Positions 1-10,558 of a stretch of 64,000 bases of DNA are shown here, piece by piece. Source of the DNA: Diospyros lotus (taxonomy: Eukaryota > Streptophyta > Magnoliopsida > Ericales > Ebenaceae); contig NC_068347.1 in the NCBI RefSeq assembly GCF_014633365.1, positions 33,770,116 to 33,834,115 on the forward strand, read 5' to 3'. A program made the translations under genes and the position numbers. Numbering within the stretch: the stretch's first letter is position 1; each line of letters begins with the position of its first letter. The notes beneath the pieces were generated by a model. That model searched no databases. It saw nothing but the letters and a program-made list of their open reading frames with translations, and was not told where the DNA came from.

Positions 1-313
1 AGCCCGAGGAAAGAAACCCATAGTCCATTGAAAGATCGAGGTGCAAAACCTAGACGAGAGATCTAAATGAAAAGGTTGTGAGAGACTAGATTCATGAAAG
101 ACTTGTGAGAAACTTGCGAGATCGAAGAGACTTTCAAGTGACTAACTGAGTCATCCTTAGTTTAAGTGACCCCAAAATTGAATGATTGAAATCAAGAGAT
201 AATCAATTGATTTCATTTTAGATATTTTCTCAAGGCCTTCGATAGACCCTCTTAGGACCTCACCCTAAAGCCTCTCTCGAGGCCCTCAAAAAATTTTATC
301 GAGAATTCATAAG
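1..313 (+). repeat. Repeat R1, copy 1, left part
   Basis: This segment matches 24300-24640 upstream of TMK-C, including a run of short phrases built on 'gagagact' and 'ctcgagg'. It is interrupted by a solo LTR at 314-3597 and resumes at 3603. The repeat starts beyond the window edge. Its 3' end, TTTTGATAATAATA-like in copy 2, resembles the end of an LTR, so R1 may be a decayed LTR of a separate family. No coding potential is seen. Confidence 0.7.
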
Positions 314-3300
314 TGTAATATTCAAGAATTTTCAAATGGCTCAAAAGTAATTTATCTTTGGGTGAAAATGCAATTTTCAGGTAAATTAAGGTTATAAGGT
401 AATTTCGGTATAATTTGAGCAATCGAATCGACTACAGGGAGTACCCTAGAGCCGAGATGTCTAAGAAAAATGATATGATAATAACGAGCGTATCAAGGCA
501 TGACTTATGGCATTAAAAGAAATCGGGTCAAAGACAATTTTCGGTATAACTATGATTTAGGCTGAAAAACCAAATTATCGTAAGAGACTTCCGAGAAATC
601 AATGGAACCCTAAGAAGATTCATATTTAGTATGTAGAACAACCATTCGATGGTTTTGGGTTGAAACGAAAAAGTTTACGGTTAAAACGTAGATTCGGGCT
701 TAAGTGTAATTTCTTAATTATGCTAGAGAGAGGTCAAAATGACGTTATTCCCGAATTTTCGGGGATGAAATGAAACGTATAGAGCTTGAGGGTTGTAATG
801 GAACTATTGGAAAGCTTAGGTGCTTCAAAAAAATGATCAAAGTGAAAATGAAAATTTGTATAGGGTCAAAGTGCAAATTTTGCAACTTGAACAGTGAGGT
901 GATTGCTGTGGCCGCCGAAAATCGCTTTTGGCCATGGGAGACTCGAGAAAGGTGATGGGGGATGCTCAGGGTTGGGCCTAGGCCGACATTAGCTGCAAAG
1001 AAATGCCGTTTTTCGTGTTTTTCGGTTGTTTCTTAGTTAAAATTTGATACGTAATTTGAGGATCGAATGATGATATTTTGGCTCAATCTGGGGAAGGTAG
1101 AAGCCTTAGAGGCTTCATATTGAGTAGTCATGAGCATTTGAGAGTTTGTGATTGCCTATAAATAGAGGTTATGGGATGACTGAAATTTTTCAAAAATTAA
1201 TCTCTCAAATTCAAGAGTTTGAGGAAAAACTGAGGGAAGTGAATAAGGGTCTTTTGTTCCTCATATTTTTATGATCATTTTTGGAAAGTTTGATGATATT
1301 TCATGTTCATTTGAGTTGGTTTTAAGAGTTTGCCGGAAAATCGGGCAAGTCTTGAATTCACATGTTTGAAAAAAAAATTGAGGGAGAAGGATAAGGGGTT
1401 TTTGTTTCTCATATTTTTAGGATCATTTCTGAAAAGTTTGATTAGATTTCGTGTTCATTTGAACATATTTTAAGAGTTTGCCAGAAAAATGGGCATCGTT
1501 GAAGCCAGACTGTAATTGGCCGATTTAAGACACTTTCTGTTGATTTTTCAAGCATTTAATGGCATCATTATGATCAGATTGAGGAGATATTTTAGGAGAT
1601 GAAGTCGGATCAAATATCAAAGCAAGTTGCAGGTCGTCATCGTTGGAAAATATGACCAAATAAGATAAGAAAAATAGGAAAAAGAAGAAAAAAAAAATAA
1701 GTAGTAGAAAATTTTGAAAAATTCTCAAAAAATTTCAGAAAATCCAGAAAACTATTTTGGGTATTATTGTGAAGAAAATTTTGGGGAATGATTTGAGAAA
1801 TTATTTTTTTTTAATTTTTGAGAAAAAATGGATTATGAAAATTAGAGAAAATCCAGAAAAAATCTGAAAAAATTCCAGATTATATAGTATTTTATGAATT
1901 TTGGTGTGAAAATATTTAGATAAATATTCGAGTAGGTATTTAAATTAGATTTTTCAAAGAGAAAATTAGAAAAAAATAAAGAAAAATACAAAAAAATTAT
2001 GAAAAAATCGACATTGATGTTCATTTAAATAAATATGATGAATAGGTATTTTGAGCCTTGAGGTGAAGTGATTTGAGTAAAAATCAAGATTGTACATGAT
2101 AATTGAGGTCAGGCACGCAAATTGAGACGGTGTACATTTTTCGAGGTATTTTGAACTTGGTGTAAAAAGATAAATGGTTCAACCCAAAACTAGTTTTATG
2201 CAAATAATTCTATCATATTGACATGCTATGTTATGTTATGCATTATATAGAGTGCATTTACAGGTATTGATGCCGAATTATGCATATGTCCACGATGATA
2301 TTATTGATCATGTAACGCATAAGGGTTTGGGATTAGGGATTGATGCAACTACTCTGCCAATGATGCACCCATACACCTCGCCTTGGTAAGGAGACTGTTA
2401 AAATGGAGAGTAACAGTTGAGTGCGGTTGACTCAAACGAAAAGAATGATGTTATGTTGTATTGTATACACGCATGAGATATGAATGATGTACCCTTACTT
2501 AGATGATTCATCATCTAATTTGGGTTTTGCCCCTAGAATATTCAAACATTCCAGATGAAGATTGTAGCATAAACAAGAATAAATGAGACATGATATGACA
2601 CTTAGCAAAGTGCAAAATGTAATAATTGAATGTTATGTAGCCCATGTGTTTAAGTTTTGCTACATCAAATTTTGAACGTTTTGAGAAATGATGATCTATA
2701 ACCTTATTTATGGTTAATGATAAAGTTAGGGTTCGAGGCACGTGATGACGTGGCCGATGGATTCTACATGTAGATCTGATGTTCTGCTTATTCATGAAGA
2801 TTTGGTTATGTTATGTTATGTTTTAAGTCATGTTGAAAAACGTATGTTCTGTTGATGAATAGTATTGTATTATGGGATATGTCCGAAGCGATCGTGTATT
2901 ATTAATATGGTTCGATGTATGCTTAGGTTCGATTCATGCTTTCGTTATTGGTGAATGCCTAGCCTAGCATTTATGATGTATAATGGTTCTTGTTCATTCC
3001 TGACCAAAAGAGGACGATCGAAGGCAGGGTGCGGGCTCCGGCAGCGGGTCCATCTGGGCGGCGGCTAGCATCTGCAAGCACTCCGCCTGTCGAGTGAGTA
3101 AGAGAGTAAGGATAGTCAGCGTATCAGTAAGTCAAAGATTAGAACATACATTGGTTCTGAAGAGAACTGATTGATATAGGAGGAGATGTTCTCTTATATG
3201 TATTCGTCGTGCATTTACAAGTGATAAGACTGGCTATCCAGCGTCGGTGGAGGTTTCGAGGTGGTGGCATGGTGGCGACGAAACCCTCATTAATGTGGAT

Positions 3301-3597
3301 GAGATCCGCCATTAATGAGGATAAGGTTTGGGGCTGCCATGCGGATATCCAGTGAGATTGCAATGATGCTGTAGCAGGTTGGCGCTGGGCCGAGGTTGGG
3401 TCCAGAAGGAGGACCAGATTGGGCCGAGATTGGACCTGAGGAGAGGGCCGAAATTGGGCCTGAACGGTCAAATTCTCATGCTAGGTAGGTAAATGAGAAA
3501 TTTTGAGAATTAATATGATGTTGAGATTGTTTTTAAGAAAAAAAATATATCCCAAATTTCTTAAATTATAATATGCCTGAGAAAGTTGGATGTTACA
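314..3597 (+). mobile_element. Solo LTR of a Del/Tekay-like Ty3 retrotransposon
   Basis: The element starts TGTAATATTC and ends GATGTTACA, and is flanked by perfect 5-bp duplications ATAAG at 309-313 and 3598-3602. Removing it restores a sequence that aligns with the uninterrupted R1 copy at 24629-24649. It has no internal LTR pair, primer-binding site or gag-pol, so it is a solo LTR of 3284 bp. A TATA box (TATAAATAG) lies at 1157-1165. Segments around 430-600 and 2340-2640 match the LTRs at 52038 and 58552, placing all of them in one family. No gene is present in this stretch. Confidence 0.9.
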
Positions 3598-3602
3598 ATA
3601 AG

Positions 3603-4080
3603 TCACTCAATAACCACAATTTTGAAGACTCTCGTAGACCAACTATTTTGATATCATTGCCTGCAAATCTAAAAAAGCCTGAAATGTCTGTTAAAGATTT
3701 GAGTCTTCTTCCACTTGTCAATCTCATTCCTCCCTATTTAGAGACTCTTCATTTAGTAAAGATACGTTGACAACCCTATTGAAACTATAATTCCACTTCA
3801 AGCACGAGATTAATTTAAGTATTGAAAGGTTCGTGGGCGAGCTTTTAACCAATTTTGTTCCTTTTAAGTCTTTTGGAGACTCCACAAGACACTTTTATCA
3901 TATTTTGATCAAAATACTCTCCAACAAAAAAAAAAAAATTATTATTTTATCTTAACAACAACAATATATCCTTGTAAAATTAATAATAATTTAACGTTCA
4001 ATTTTTATTTTAACACAATAATTTAACTTTAAATATATATGAAGTAAAAAATATATATACTTGATTGGAGGTCTCAAGTG
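3603..4080 (+). repeat. Repeat R1, copy 1, right part
   Basis: It continues R1 after the solo LTR and aligns with 24643-25110, for example the shared phrase at 3651-3670 and 24684-24706. Together with 1-313 it shows that the DNA upstream of TMK-A and TMK-C descends from one duplicated block. It is AT-rich and noncoding. Confidence 0.75.
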
Positions 4081-4156
4081 GTTCTGATTCAGTGGTGGCG
4101 ACGGTTATGATGAGAGTTGGGTGTGACCTAGCAATTGACCGGTAAGTTCCATTAAG

Positions 4157-4906
4157 GGTTTGTTTGATTGACAATTTTTCCTATGAAAAATGGTTATTTT
4201 CACCCAAATTCTAATTTTTTAGTGTTTGATTGGCCAAATTTTTCAAAGAATTTTTTTTTTTCATTTGTGGTCATGTGACCCTATTTTCTCACTTTTGTTG
4301 GAAAAGAAATTCTTATGGAATAGGAAATAAATTGTTTTCTAGAGAAGAGAAACCATTGATCTTTGATAAAAATTTCCTATCTCGCAAACCTACAGAGAGA
4401 GAAGGGGAGAGGCAGCGACAGAAACTCAAGGGAAACCATCGATCTTTGATAGAAATGGCTGAGAGAGAGGGCAAGCAAACGACAGCCAACGATGAAGTGA
4501 ATAAGAGAGAGGGCGAGCGAGAGCGAATATGAGCGGCCGAAGGGTGAATGACAATGATGGTAGGGACATCTATTGACTACGGCTATGGCTGTGGCTGTGG
4601 CAACGATGGCGGCAATGGCAACAACGATTCCTTCATCCTCTTTGTTGGGTGTGTATGTATATTTAATTTATTTTTTAAATATTTTATATATGTATATTTG
4701 ATTTATTTTATATAATTGATTATTAATTTGTGTATTTATTGATTATCTGTATGTGTATATATAATTATTTTTATAAAAAATAATAACAATCAAATACCAA
4801 AAATTAAAAAATATAATAATTTTTAAATAAAAATTTAATTTAATTTAATTATTTAAAAAATAATTTTTTCCCATGCAAATTCCATCCTTCCAATCACTCC
4901 CGGCAC
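4157..4906. mobile_element. Unclassified 750-bp insertion in the TMK-A promoter
   Basis: Sequence on both sides matches the TMK-C upstream region at about 25590-25660, where this segment is absent. It is bounded by near-identical 9-mers, TCCATTAAG at 4148-4156 and TCCATAAAG at 4907-4915, which fits a 9-bp target duplication. It begins GGTTTGTTTGATTG. The right end does not form a clear inverted repeat with it, so the family is uncertain, Mutator-like being only a suggestion from the duplication length. The interior is AT-rich with a GA-rich part near 4390-4520. Confidence 0.55.
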
Positions 4907-5067
4907 TCCATAAAGTAAGATCGCCGTTCATCCTCAAAGATGAATACTTTTTCAAAGCTTCTCTTCCCCTCCCCCCCCGGCCGGCGCTCCATAAAGTAAT
5001 ATCGCCATTCGTCCTCAAAGATGAATACTTTTTCAAAGCTTCTCTCTTTTCTTTGTATCACTATATC
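4906..5067 (+). repeat. 81-bp tandem duplication, 5' flank of TMK-A
   Basis: Two units begin at 4906 and 4987 with CTCCATAAAGTAA and each contain the block that occurs once upstream of TMK-C at about 25637-25690. A run of C and the CCGGCCGG sequence lies at the junction. The duplication falls in the presumed promoter or leader of TMK-A. Confidence 0.8.
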
Positions 5068-5115
5068 TTCTTCTTCTCTCTCTCAGCGCGCGGCATTCAA
5101 GAAACCCAACCAACC

Positions 5116-5892
5116 ATGGCAGTGGCATCCCAACAGCATGCCCTTCTACTCCTCTTCTCCCTCTCCGTTCTCCTCTGCTCTGATGCCGCCGCCGACGGCG
5201 CCGTCATGGCCAAGCTGGCCGCATCCCTCTCCCCCGCCCCCTCCGACTGGACCGGCACCGATTTCTGCTCCTGGACCGGCATCGCCTGCGACAACTCCAA
5301 CCGCGTCACCTCCATCAGCCTCCTTTCCAAGTCCATCGCCGGCACTCTCCCCGCCGATCTCAACTCCCTCTCCCAGCTCAAAAGCCTAGCTCTCCAGGGA
5401 AACCGCCTCTCCGGCGCCCTGCCGTCCCTCGCCAACCTCACCTTCCTGGAACAGGTCTTCCTCGACCGGAACCAGTTCAAAACGATCCCCGCCGATTTCT
5501 TTGCCGGCCTCTCCAACCTCCAGAGCATGAACCTCAGCGACAATCCCACTCTCGCGCCGTGGACGATCCCCGCCGATCTGACTCAGTCCAGCAGCTTGAA
5601 CGCCTTCTCCGCCAGCAAAGCCAGCATAGCGGGCTCCATTCCCGACATTTTCAATTCCTTCCCCAACTTGCAAAACCTCCGCCTCTCCTACAACAACCTC
5701 ACCGGCTCGCTGCCGCCCAGCTTCGCCGGCTCCGAGATCAACAGCTTGTGGATCAACAACCAGATGATGGGCTTATCCGGCACCATTGAGGTGCTTTCTT
5801 CCATGACCCAACTCTACCACAGAGCCGGCCCAAGTACAAGGAAAAATAGGCAGCTGCCTAGGGCCCCAATTTTTGATAGGTCCCTATTTTAA
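5116..5892 (+). pseudogene. TMK: TMK-A: truncated TMK receptor kinase exon 1
   Basis: This is exon 1 of a TMK-type receptor kinase. It encodes a signal peptide, the WTG/FCSW cysteine cap and the first leucine-rich repeats. It is nearly identical to exon 1 of TMK-B and TMK-C and uses the same start in an ACCATGG context. Homology stops at 5819, 29 bases before the end of exon 1, where a hAT-like element begins. Introns, the second LRR block, membrane segment and kinase are gone, apart from 47 bases of the last exon at 6602-6648. The reading frame stays open across the junction and ends at 5892, giving a 258-residue protein: about 234 LRR residues plus 24 transposon-encoded residues rich in R and P. 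It is a pseudogene for receptor function. A secreted LRR-only product is possible if transcribed. Confidence 0.88.
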
Positions 5893-6592
5893 AAAAATTA
5901 TAATTTATTATAATTTATTAATTAAATATAAAATACTAAATCTATAAAAATTCTTGGTACAGTTCACCTCTCTCTCTCTCTCTCTGAAGCTCTGCCCAAA
6001 TTTTGTACCATTGCTTTCACACTTTCTAATTCCCAATTTCCCATAATCCCACCATTAATTAAACCCATTTTCACATCCCCCTCCACTCTCTCACTTCCCT
6101 TTCTTTCTTTCTTGCGCATTTCAGTTTCGAAAGAATCAACATTGAGAGAATCAACATTAAGGTCAAGTGCTCAACAACATATTTGTAAAATTAAAATTTG
6201 TTCATATTAATGAATTTTATTTTTTTAATACTATTAATTTAATGTTTCATTTTGTTTCCTTCTATAGAAAAATTAGGAATATATAATTTTTTGCTCGACT
6301 TGCACCGATCTCCTTAAAGTTTTAAAAAAAATAGTTTTATTTTTTCTTTATTTATTGTAATAGGTTATTTGGTTTTTTTTTATTTCTAAGATATTATATT
6401 TTAATTAAAAATTCATTATCCTTAAGAGATTATCGAATTTTGTAGTTGATGAATTTTAATTTTTTTTAATTTAAGGAAATGATGAAATTTTCTAGTAAAA
6501 ATGTATATTTTTTATAAAAAATTAATACTCTTAAAAAAAAGCCTCAATTTTTTTTTTCGCCTAGGGCCACTAATGTCGTTGAGCCGACTCTG
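5820..6592. mobile_element. Non-autonomous hAT-like element in TMK-A
   Basis: The segment starts CAGAGCCGGCCCAA and ends in the inverse of CAGAGTCGGCTCAA, followed inward by CCTAGGGCC on both sides, so it has imperfect terminal inverted repeats of the hAT type. It is 773 bp, AT-rich, and has no transposase. A CT microsatellite is at 5963-5986. The flanking 8-mers CTCTACCA and CATCCACC do not match, consistent with a deletion of the TMK-A body next to the element after or during insertion. Confidence 0.65.
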
Positions 6593-6601
6593 CATCCACC
6601 A

Positions 6602-6648
6602 CCACTTGAGTCTTCCTCAAGCTCTTCAAAGATGTCAAACTGATGAGG
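6602..6648 (+). pseudogene. TMK: TMK-A last-exon remnant
   Basis: These 47 bases match the final exon of TMK-B from 15294 with only a few changes, including CTTGAGTCTTCCTCAAGC, and sit just beyond the hAT-like element. They show that TMK-A was once a complete gene whose middle was deleted. Confidence 0.8.
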
Positions 6649-6654
6649 ATTTAT

Positions 6655-7155
6655 GTCTATACATCATACATTCATAAAATTTATTTTAAACCCTTATTTA
6701 TTTAAATCCTCATTTAGAAGATTTATCTTCTAATTTAAATTTTATCCCTAAAATATTTGATATTTCAGATGAAACAAGCAGTGGAAAAAAAAAGAAAATT
6801 GCTGAGATATGATTGTAATAATAGTCATGTAATAGTCCTATATTCATACTAGGATAAGTTGCGAGAATCTTGATAATAAGTAGCATGCTATAGCTATTTA
6901 TATGTTAATTTATTTATCGAATATTGTAATTTTTATGATTATAGAGAACAATATTGTACATTTTGATTTCTTTTGCAATTATAATATCTTATCAAGTTTT
7001 TAATTTTACTTCTGCAAGTATTTAATTTATCATTCAGAATGTTAAACATATATATTTAGGAATTTTTAAATATAGTATTTTGAGAATTTTAAGATATTAC
7101 ATATTCTCAAAAAAAAAATTTCCAAAATAATGATATGTCTTGGGAGGGCAAGTTG
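6655..7155 (+). repeat. Decayed LTR fragment
   Basis: The text around 6716-6775 parallels the LTR passage at 2510-2560 (TAGAAGATTTATCTTC, then CCCTAAAATATTTGA and CAGATGAA). The end near 7130-7155 parallels the LTR 3' end at 52855-52883. It appears to be an old, AT-drifted LTR of the Del/Tekay-like family with no clear target duplication. Confidence 0.4.
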
Positions 7156-8089
7156 TTATAAACTCTTACTTATTTAAGTATCAAAATATTTCTAAATGCC
7201 AACTACATCCGTTATACGAATTACCATTGTCTCAAGCCCTCTCTTCGATCATTCTCTTTTTGGTCCGAAGGAACTGAATGGAACTAGGAGTTTCCCAGGG
7301 GCCGTTTGCTCTTTGACCCAGTGGATTAAAGTTGGGTTTTTTTTGGGTGGGGTGGGGGGTTTCTAGAGGTGGGGTTGAGAGAGAGGTTGCTGAGAACGCC
7401 ACCGGGGGGGTGGGTTTCTAGAGAGAAGAGGGTGGGAGGGGCGGGGTTGAGAGGCAGAGAGAGAAGTTGATAAGAAAAAGAGAGGGCGAGAGTGTAAAAA
7501 AAACAGATTAAAGAGTTGGTGTTAATCTGTTTGTTTCCCAGATGCGTGTGAAGACTGCATAACACGCCATTCGTTAAGGGTATAAAAGGTATAATAAATA
7601 TACACGATATTTTTTAAAATAATAAATTTTATTTTTAATAATAATATATCATTTTTATAATTTTTATTAATTAATAAAGTGTTCCATAATTAAAAATAAT
7701 GTGTGTTTATTAAATCTTAACTATTATGACTCGTGTTCTAATTGTAATGGTTAACTATTAATTTTAAATAATTTTTCATTAATCAACAATAAACATTGCT
7801 CTAAGATCAATAGTTGAGAAATAATAAATATAACTTACTTTTAGATAAATTATATTTATTTATCTTTTTTGTAATATTTAAAAATAATTCTACTAATTAA
7901 TGATAGATACATTGTCATTTGAATAGTTTAATCAACTAATTAAATTATTTTATCATTAAAATAAATATTTTCTTAAAAATAAAATACATTTATTATTACT
8001 TAATAATTCAAATAATACGAACATTGATTTATTTAAAAAAATAATTTATTAAAATAAATTTAATTAATTTAATTAATTTATCCTTTTTT
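7156..8089. other. Intergenic, no gene seen
   Basis: The first part is ordinary AT-rich sequence. A purine-rich, G-rich stretch at 7327-7500 gives long open frames only because of composition. From 7580 to 8089 the sequence is more than 80 percent A+T with no recognisable element. Confidence 0.5.
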
Positions 8090-9291
8090 AAAATAAAGCA
8101 CATGTATTTAAGTAGCATGCTTTTGAATTTTTAATTAATGAAAATATTAATTTATTCAATTGTTTAAGATTGTCATTCAACCACGTGACTTGATTTTTTT
8201 TTTTTTAAATCGTTAAATCAATGTCAACCTGCGACTAATAAATGGTGATGTGATGATGTTGAGATAAATTAGTATTATTTTATGTTTGATAAATGGGTTG
8301 TACTTGAAAGCATAAACTATTCTGAGTTCGGCGGCAAAAATATAGATGGATATTACTTGTTATGAGTCGTTTACCGGGTGTAAATTGTCGATTTAATTAT
8401 GGAATTGATTGAAATTAATTAATTAAATTGAGAGATAAAATTAAAATAAATTAATTAATTAAATTAAATAATCGAACTAATCAAATATAAACTATATAAA
8501 TCAAAGTAAAAACTAAAATCAAACTAATACAAAAAAACTGAAAAAAACCAAACTTTACCATAAAGTGAAAAAATCGAACTAATCAATTGAAAAAGAAAAA
8601 CCCAAAAACTAATTGTAAACTTCAAGTATTAACTTAAGAAAAGATTTAAAAAATTACTTCGTTTTATATTTTGATCAGTTTGATTATTTCGATAAAAAAA
8701 ATTAAACTAAAAATTAAAAATCAAATTTTCTAAATAATATAATCGAACTGAACCATTATAAGAAAATAACCGAATCGAACCAACAAGTTGGTTGGCTTAA
8801 TTTAGTAACTTCACTTAAATTGAATTTCTACTTTCCCCTAATTGTCGGAAGACCAAATTTTCTCTTTGCACAATACAACCAAATTTGATAAATAAGGTTA
8901 GAGGGTACGGTTGTGAGTTTTATGAGGTCATCTGCAACATAAGTAGAAATTGCTCACCAAGCCAAAATATGGAGAGCCAATTGCTAGAAATCCACTCCAA
9001 CGGTGTACCCTATCTGTTTTGTCTTTCGTCAAATATTTGTTGAGTTTCAAATTGTTTACTATAGTTGGAGAGCGAAAATCACTTTTTCCCTCCTCACCAT
9101 ATCTATCCCTCACCCAATGGTGGTGAATATAGATCCGAATTTGGGAGAAGACGATTAGCGACAAGTAGCAGCAGCAGTGGCGGCAACGGGGACGAGCAGT
9201 GGTAGTGGCGATTAGTGACAAGAGCGATGAGCAATGGCCAAAATTTCTAGTGGGTTTGTGAGATTTTGATTTTTTTTTAATTTATCAATAT
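8090..9291 (+). repeat. Duplicated block D0, left part
   Basis: This block aligns with D1 (31370-31540 and 31980-32490) and D2 (47330-47640 and 48540-49360). Shared landmarks are the AATATTAATTTATTCAATTG phrase near 8144 and the segment with AAAATATGGAGAGCCAATTG near 8964. It is noncoding. It places DNA typical of the TMK-C downstream flank also downstream of TMK-A. Confidence 0.7.
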
Positions 9292-9369
9292 TGTTGTGCC
9301 ATTGAAAAATGGAAGAAAGAAAAAATTAAAAAAGGTTGTCAAAAGAAGAAGGCTGGCCGCAAGGGCCAG

Positions 9370-9830
9370 CCCCGCCAGTCAGTGCTCGCGACAAGGTAGC
9401 CGCGAGCTGGCCTCAAAGGCCAACCTCGCGGCACCCTGCCGCGAGGACCTGCGCGATAGGCTGCTAGCCACAAAGGCGAGGCAGCCGTAGGACCCTCAAG
9501 AAGCAACTCGCGGCTGAATGCCGCGAGCTGCCTCGCGACCGCCTTTGCCACGATCTGCCTTGCCTTTGTCGCAAGGCCCTATTGCCTCACGGCTAAGGTT
9601 GCAGCGAGGCCCAGCTGCCTCGCTGCCGCCTTTGCCGTGAGGCCCTGTTGCCTCGCGGCTAAGGCTGCCGTGGGGCCCAGTTGCCTCGTGGCTATTCACC
9701 GTGAGGTGCAGCTGCCTCGCGGCAGCCTTCGCCGCGAGGCCCAGCTGCCTCGCGGCTGTTTGCCGTGAGGCGCAATTACCTCACGACAGTCTTTGCCACG
9801 AGGCCCAGCTGCCTCGCGGCAGCTTCGTAA
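9370..9830 (+). repeat. GC-rich minisatellite in the U3 part of the LTR
   Basis: Imperfect units of roughly 35 bp repeat the theme GAGGCCCAGCTGCCTCGCGG. GC content is far above the surroundings and the unit is partly self-complementary (GCCGCGAGGC / GCCTCGCGGC), so the array can fold. CpG decay to TG/CA is evident between units. Confidence 0.8.
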
Positions 9831-10105
9831 TGGCCTCCCTATTTTTGTTAAATCTGACCCACTCAATAACCGCCACGTGTCGGCACCACACACCCTTGAG
9901 AATCGTGCCCTATAAATACCCAGCTACAGGACATTAAAAGGGACTCCCAATTTTGGTAAAATCGGGACACTTTGAATACACTTTTACCATTTTCGTGAAG
10001 AGTCATTGGGATCCAAGACTGATTTTGGCATCGGAGGGTCTTCGCGGGGGAAGATTCCCGCGAGCCCTCTAACTCATTTTTTTGAGCATCAACAGGAAAA
10101 AATCC

Positions 10106-10435
10106 TTGTGGCAAGAGCTTGTGGCAATAGCTAGCGGCAAAAGCTTGTGGTAAGAGCTAGTGGCAAAATCTTGTGGCAAGAGCTAGTGGCAAAACCTTGT
10201 GGCAAGAGCTAGTGGCGAGAGCTTGTGGTAAGAGCTAGCGACGAAAGCTTGTGGCAAGAGCTAGTGGCGAAACCTTGTGGCAAGAGCTAGCGACGAAGTT
10301 TGTGGCAAGAGCTAGCGGCAAAGCTAGTGGCGAAACCTTGTGGCAAGGCTAGTGGCAAAACCTTATGGCGAAACTTGTGGTAAAGCTAGTGGCGAAACCT
10401 TGTGACAAAGCTAGTGGAGAAACCTTGTGGCGAAG
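10106..10435 (+). repeat. Second minisatellite in the same LTR
   Basis: Units of about 26-28 bp repeat CTTGTGGCAAGAGCTAGTGGC with shortened forms toward the 3' end. It is unrelated in sequence to the upstream array and lies between the TATA/leader region and the LTR end. Confidence 0.8.
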
Positions 10436-10558
10436 CATCATAGCGACAATTTCCCTTGAGGCGACATCTCTTACGGCAACCTAATTTCACCCGACACCAA
10501 GCTCGAGTGGACTCCACATCATAAATTTTAATTGTTGTATTTTGGCAACAACAAATAT

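Larger units (their letters stand above)
9292..10553 (+). mobile_element. Minisatellite-bearing solo LTR
   Basis: The element starts TGTTGTGCC and ends GGCAACAACA, with perfect 5-bp duplications AATAT at 9287-9291 and 10554-10558. The uninterrupted target survives in both paralogous blocks at about 32484-32502 and 49355-49373, so the boundaries are firm. A TATA box (TATAAATA) lies at 9911-9918 and is followed by a GCATCGGAGGGTCTTCGCGGG-like stretch typical of plant Ty3-type LTR leaders. Two unrelated minisatellites occupy the two halves. No coding region or second LTR is present. Confidence 0.88.

Noticed and set aside
4873..5115. Upstream in-frame extension of TMK-A
   Set aside because: The extension covers the 81-bp duplicated leader and is not present in the other copies; the conserved start at 5116 has the signal peptide immediately after it.
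5812..6600. 8-bp target duplication for the hAT-like element in TMK-A
   Set aside because: The flanking 8-mers differ; a deletion at the element edge explains this better than forced alignment.
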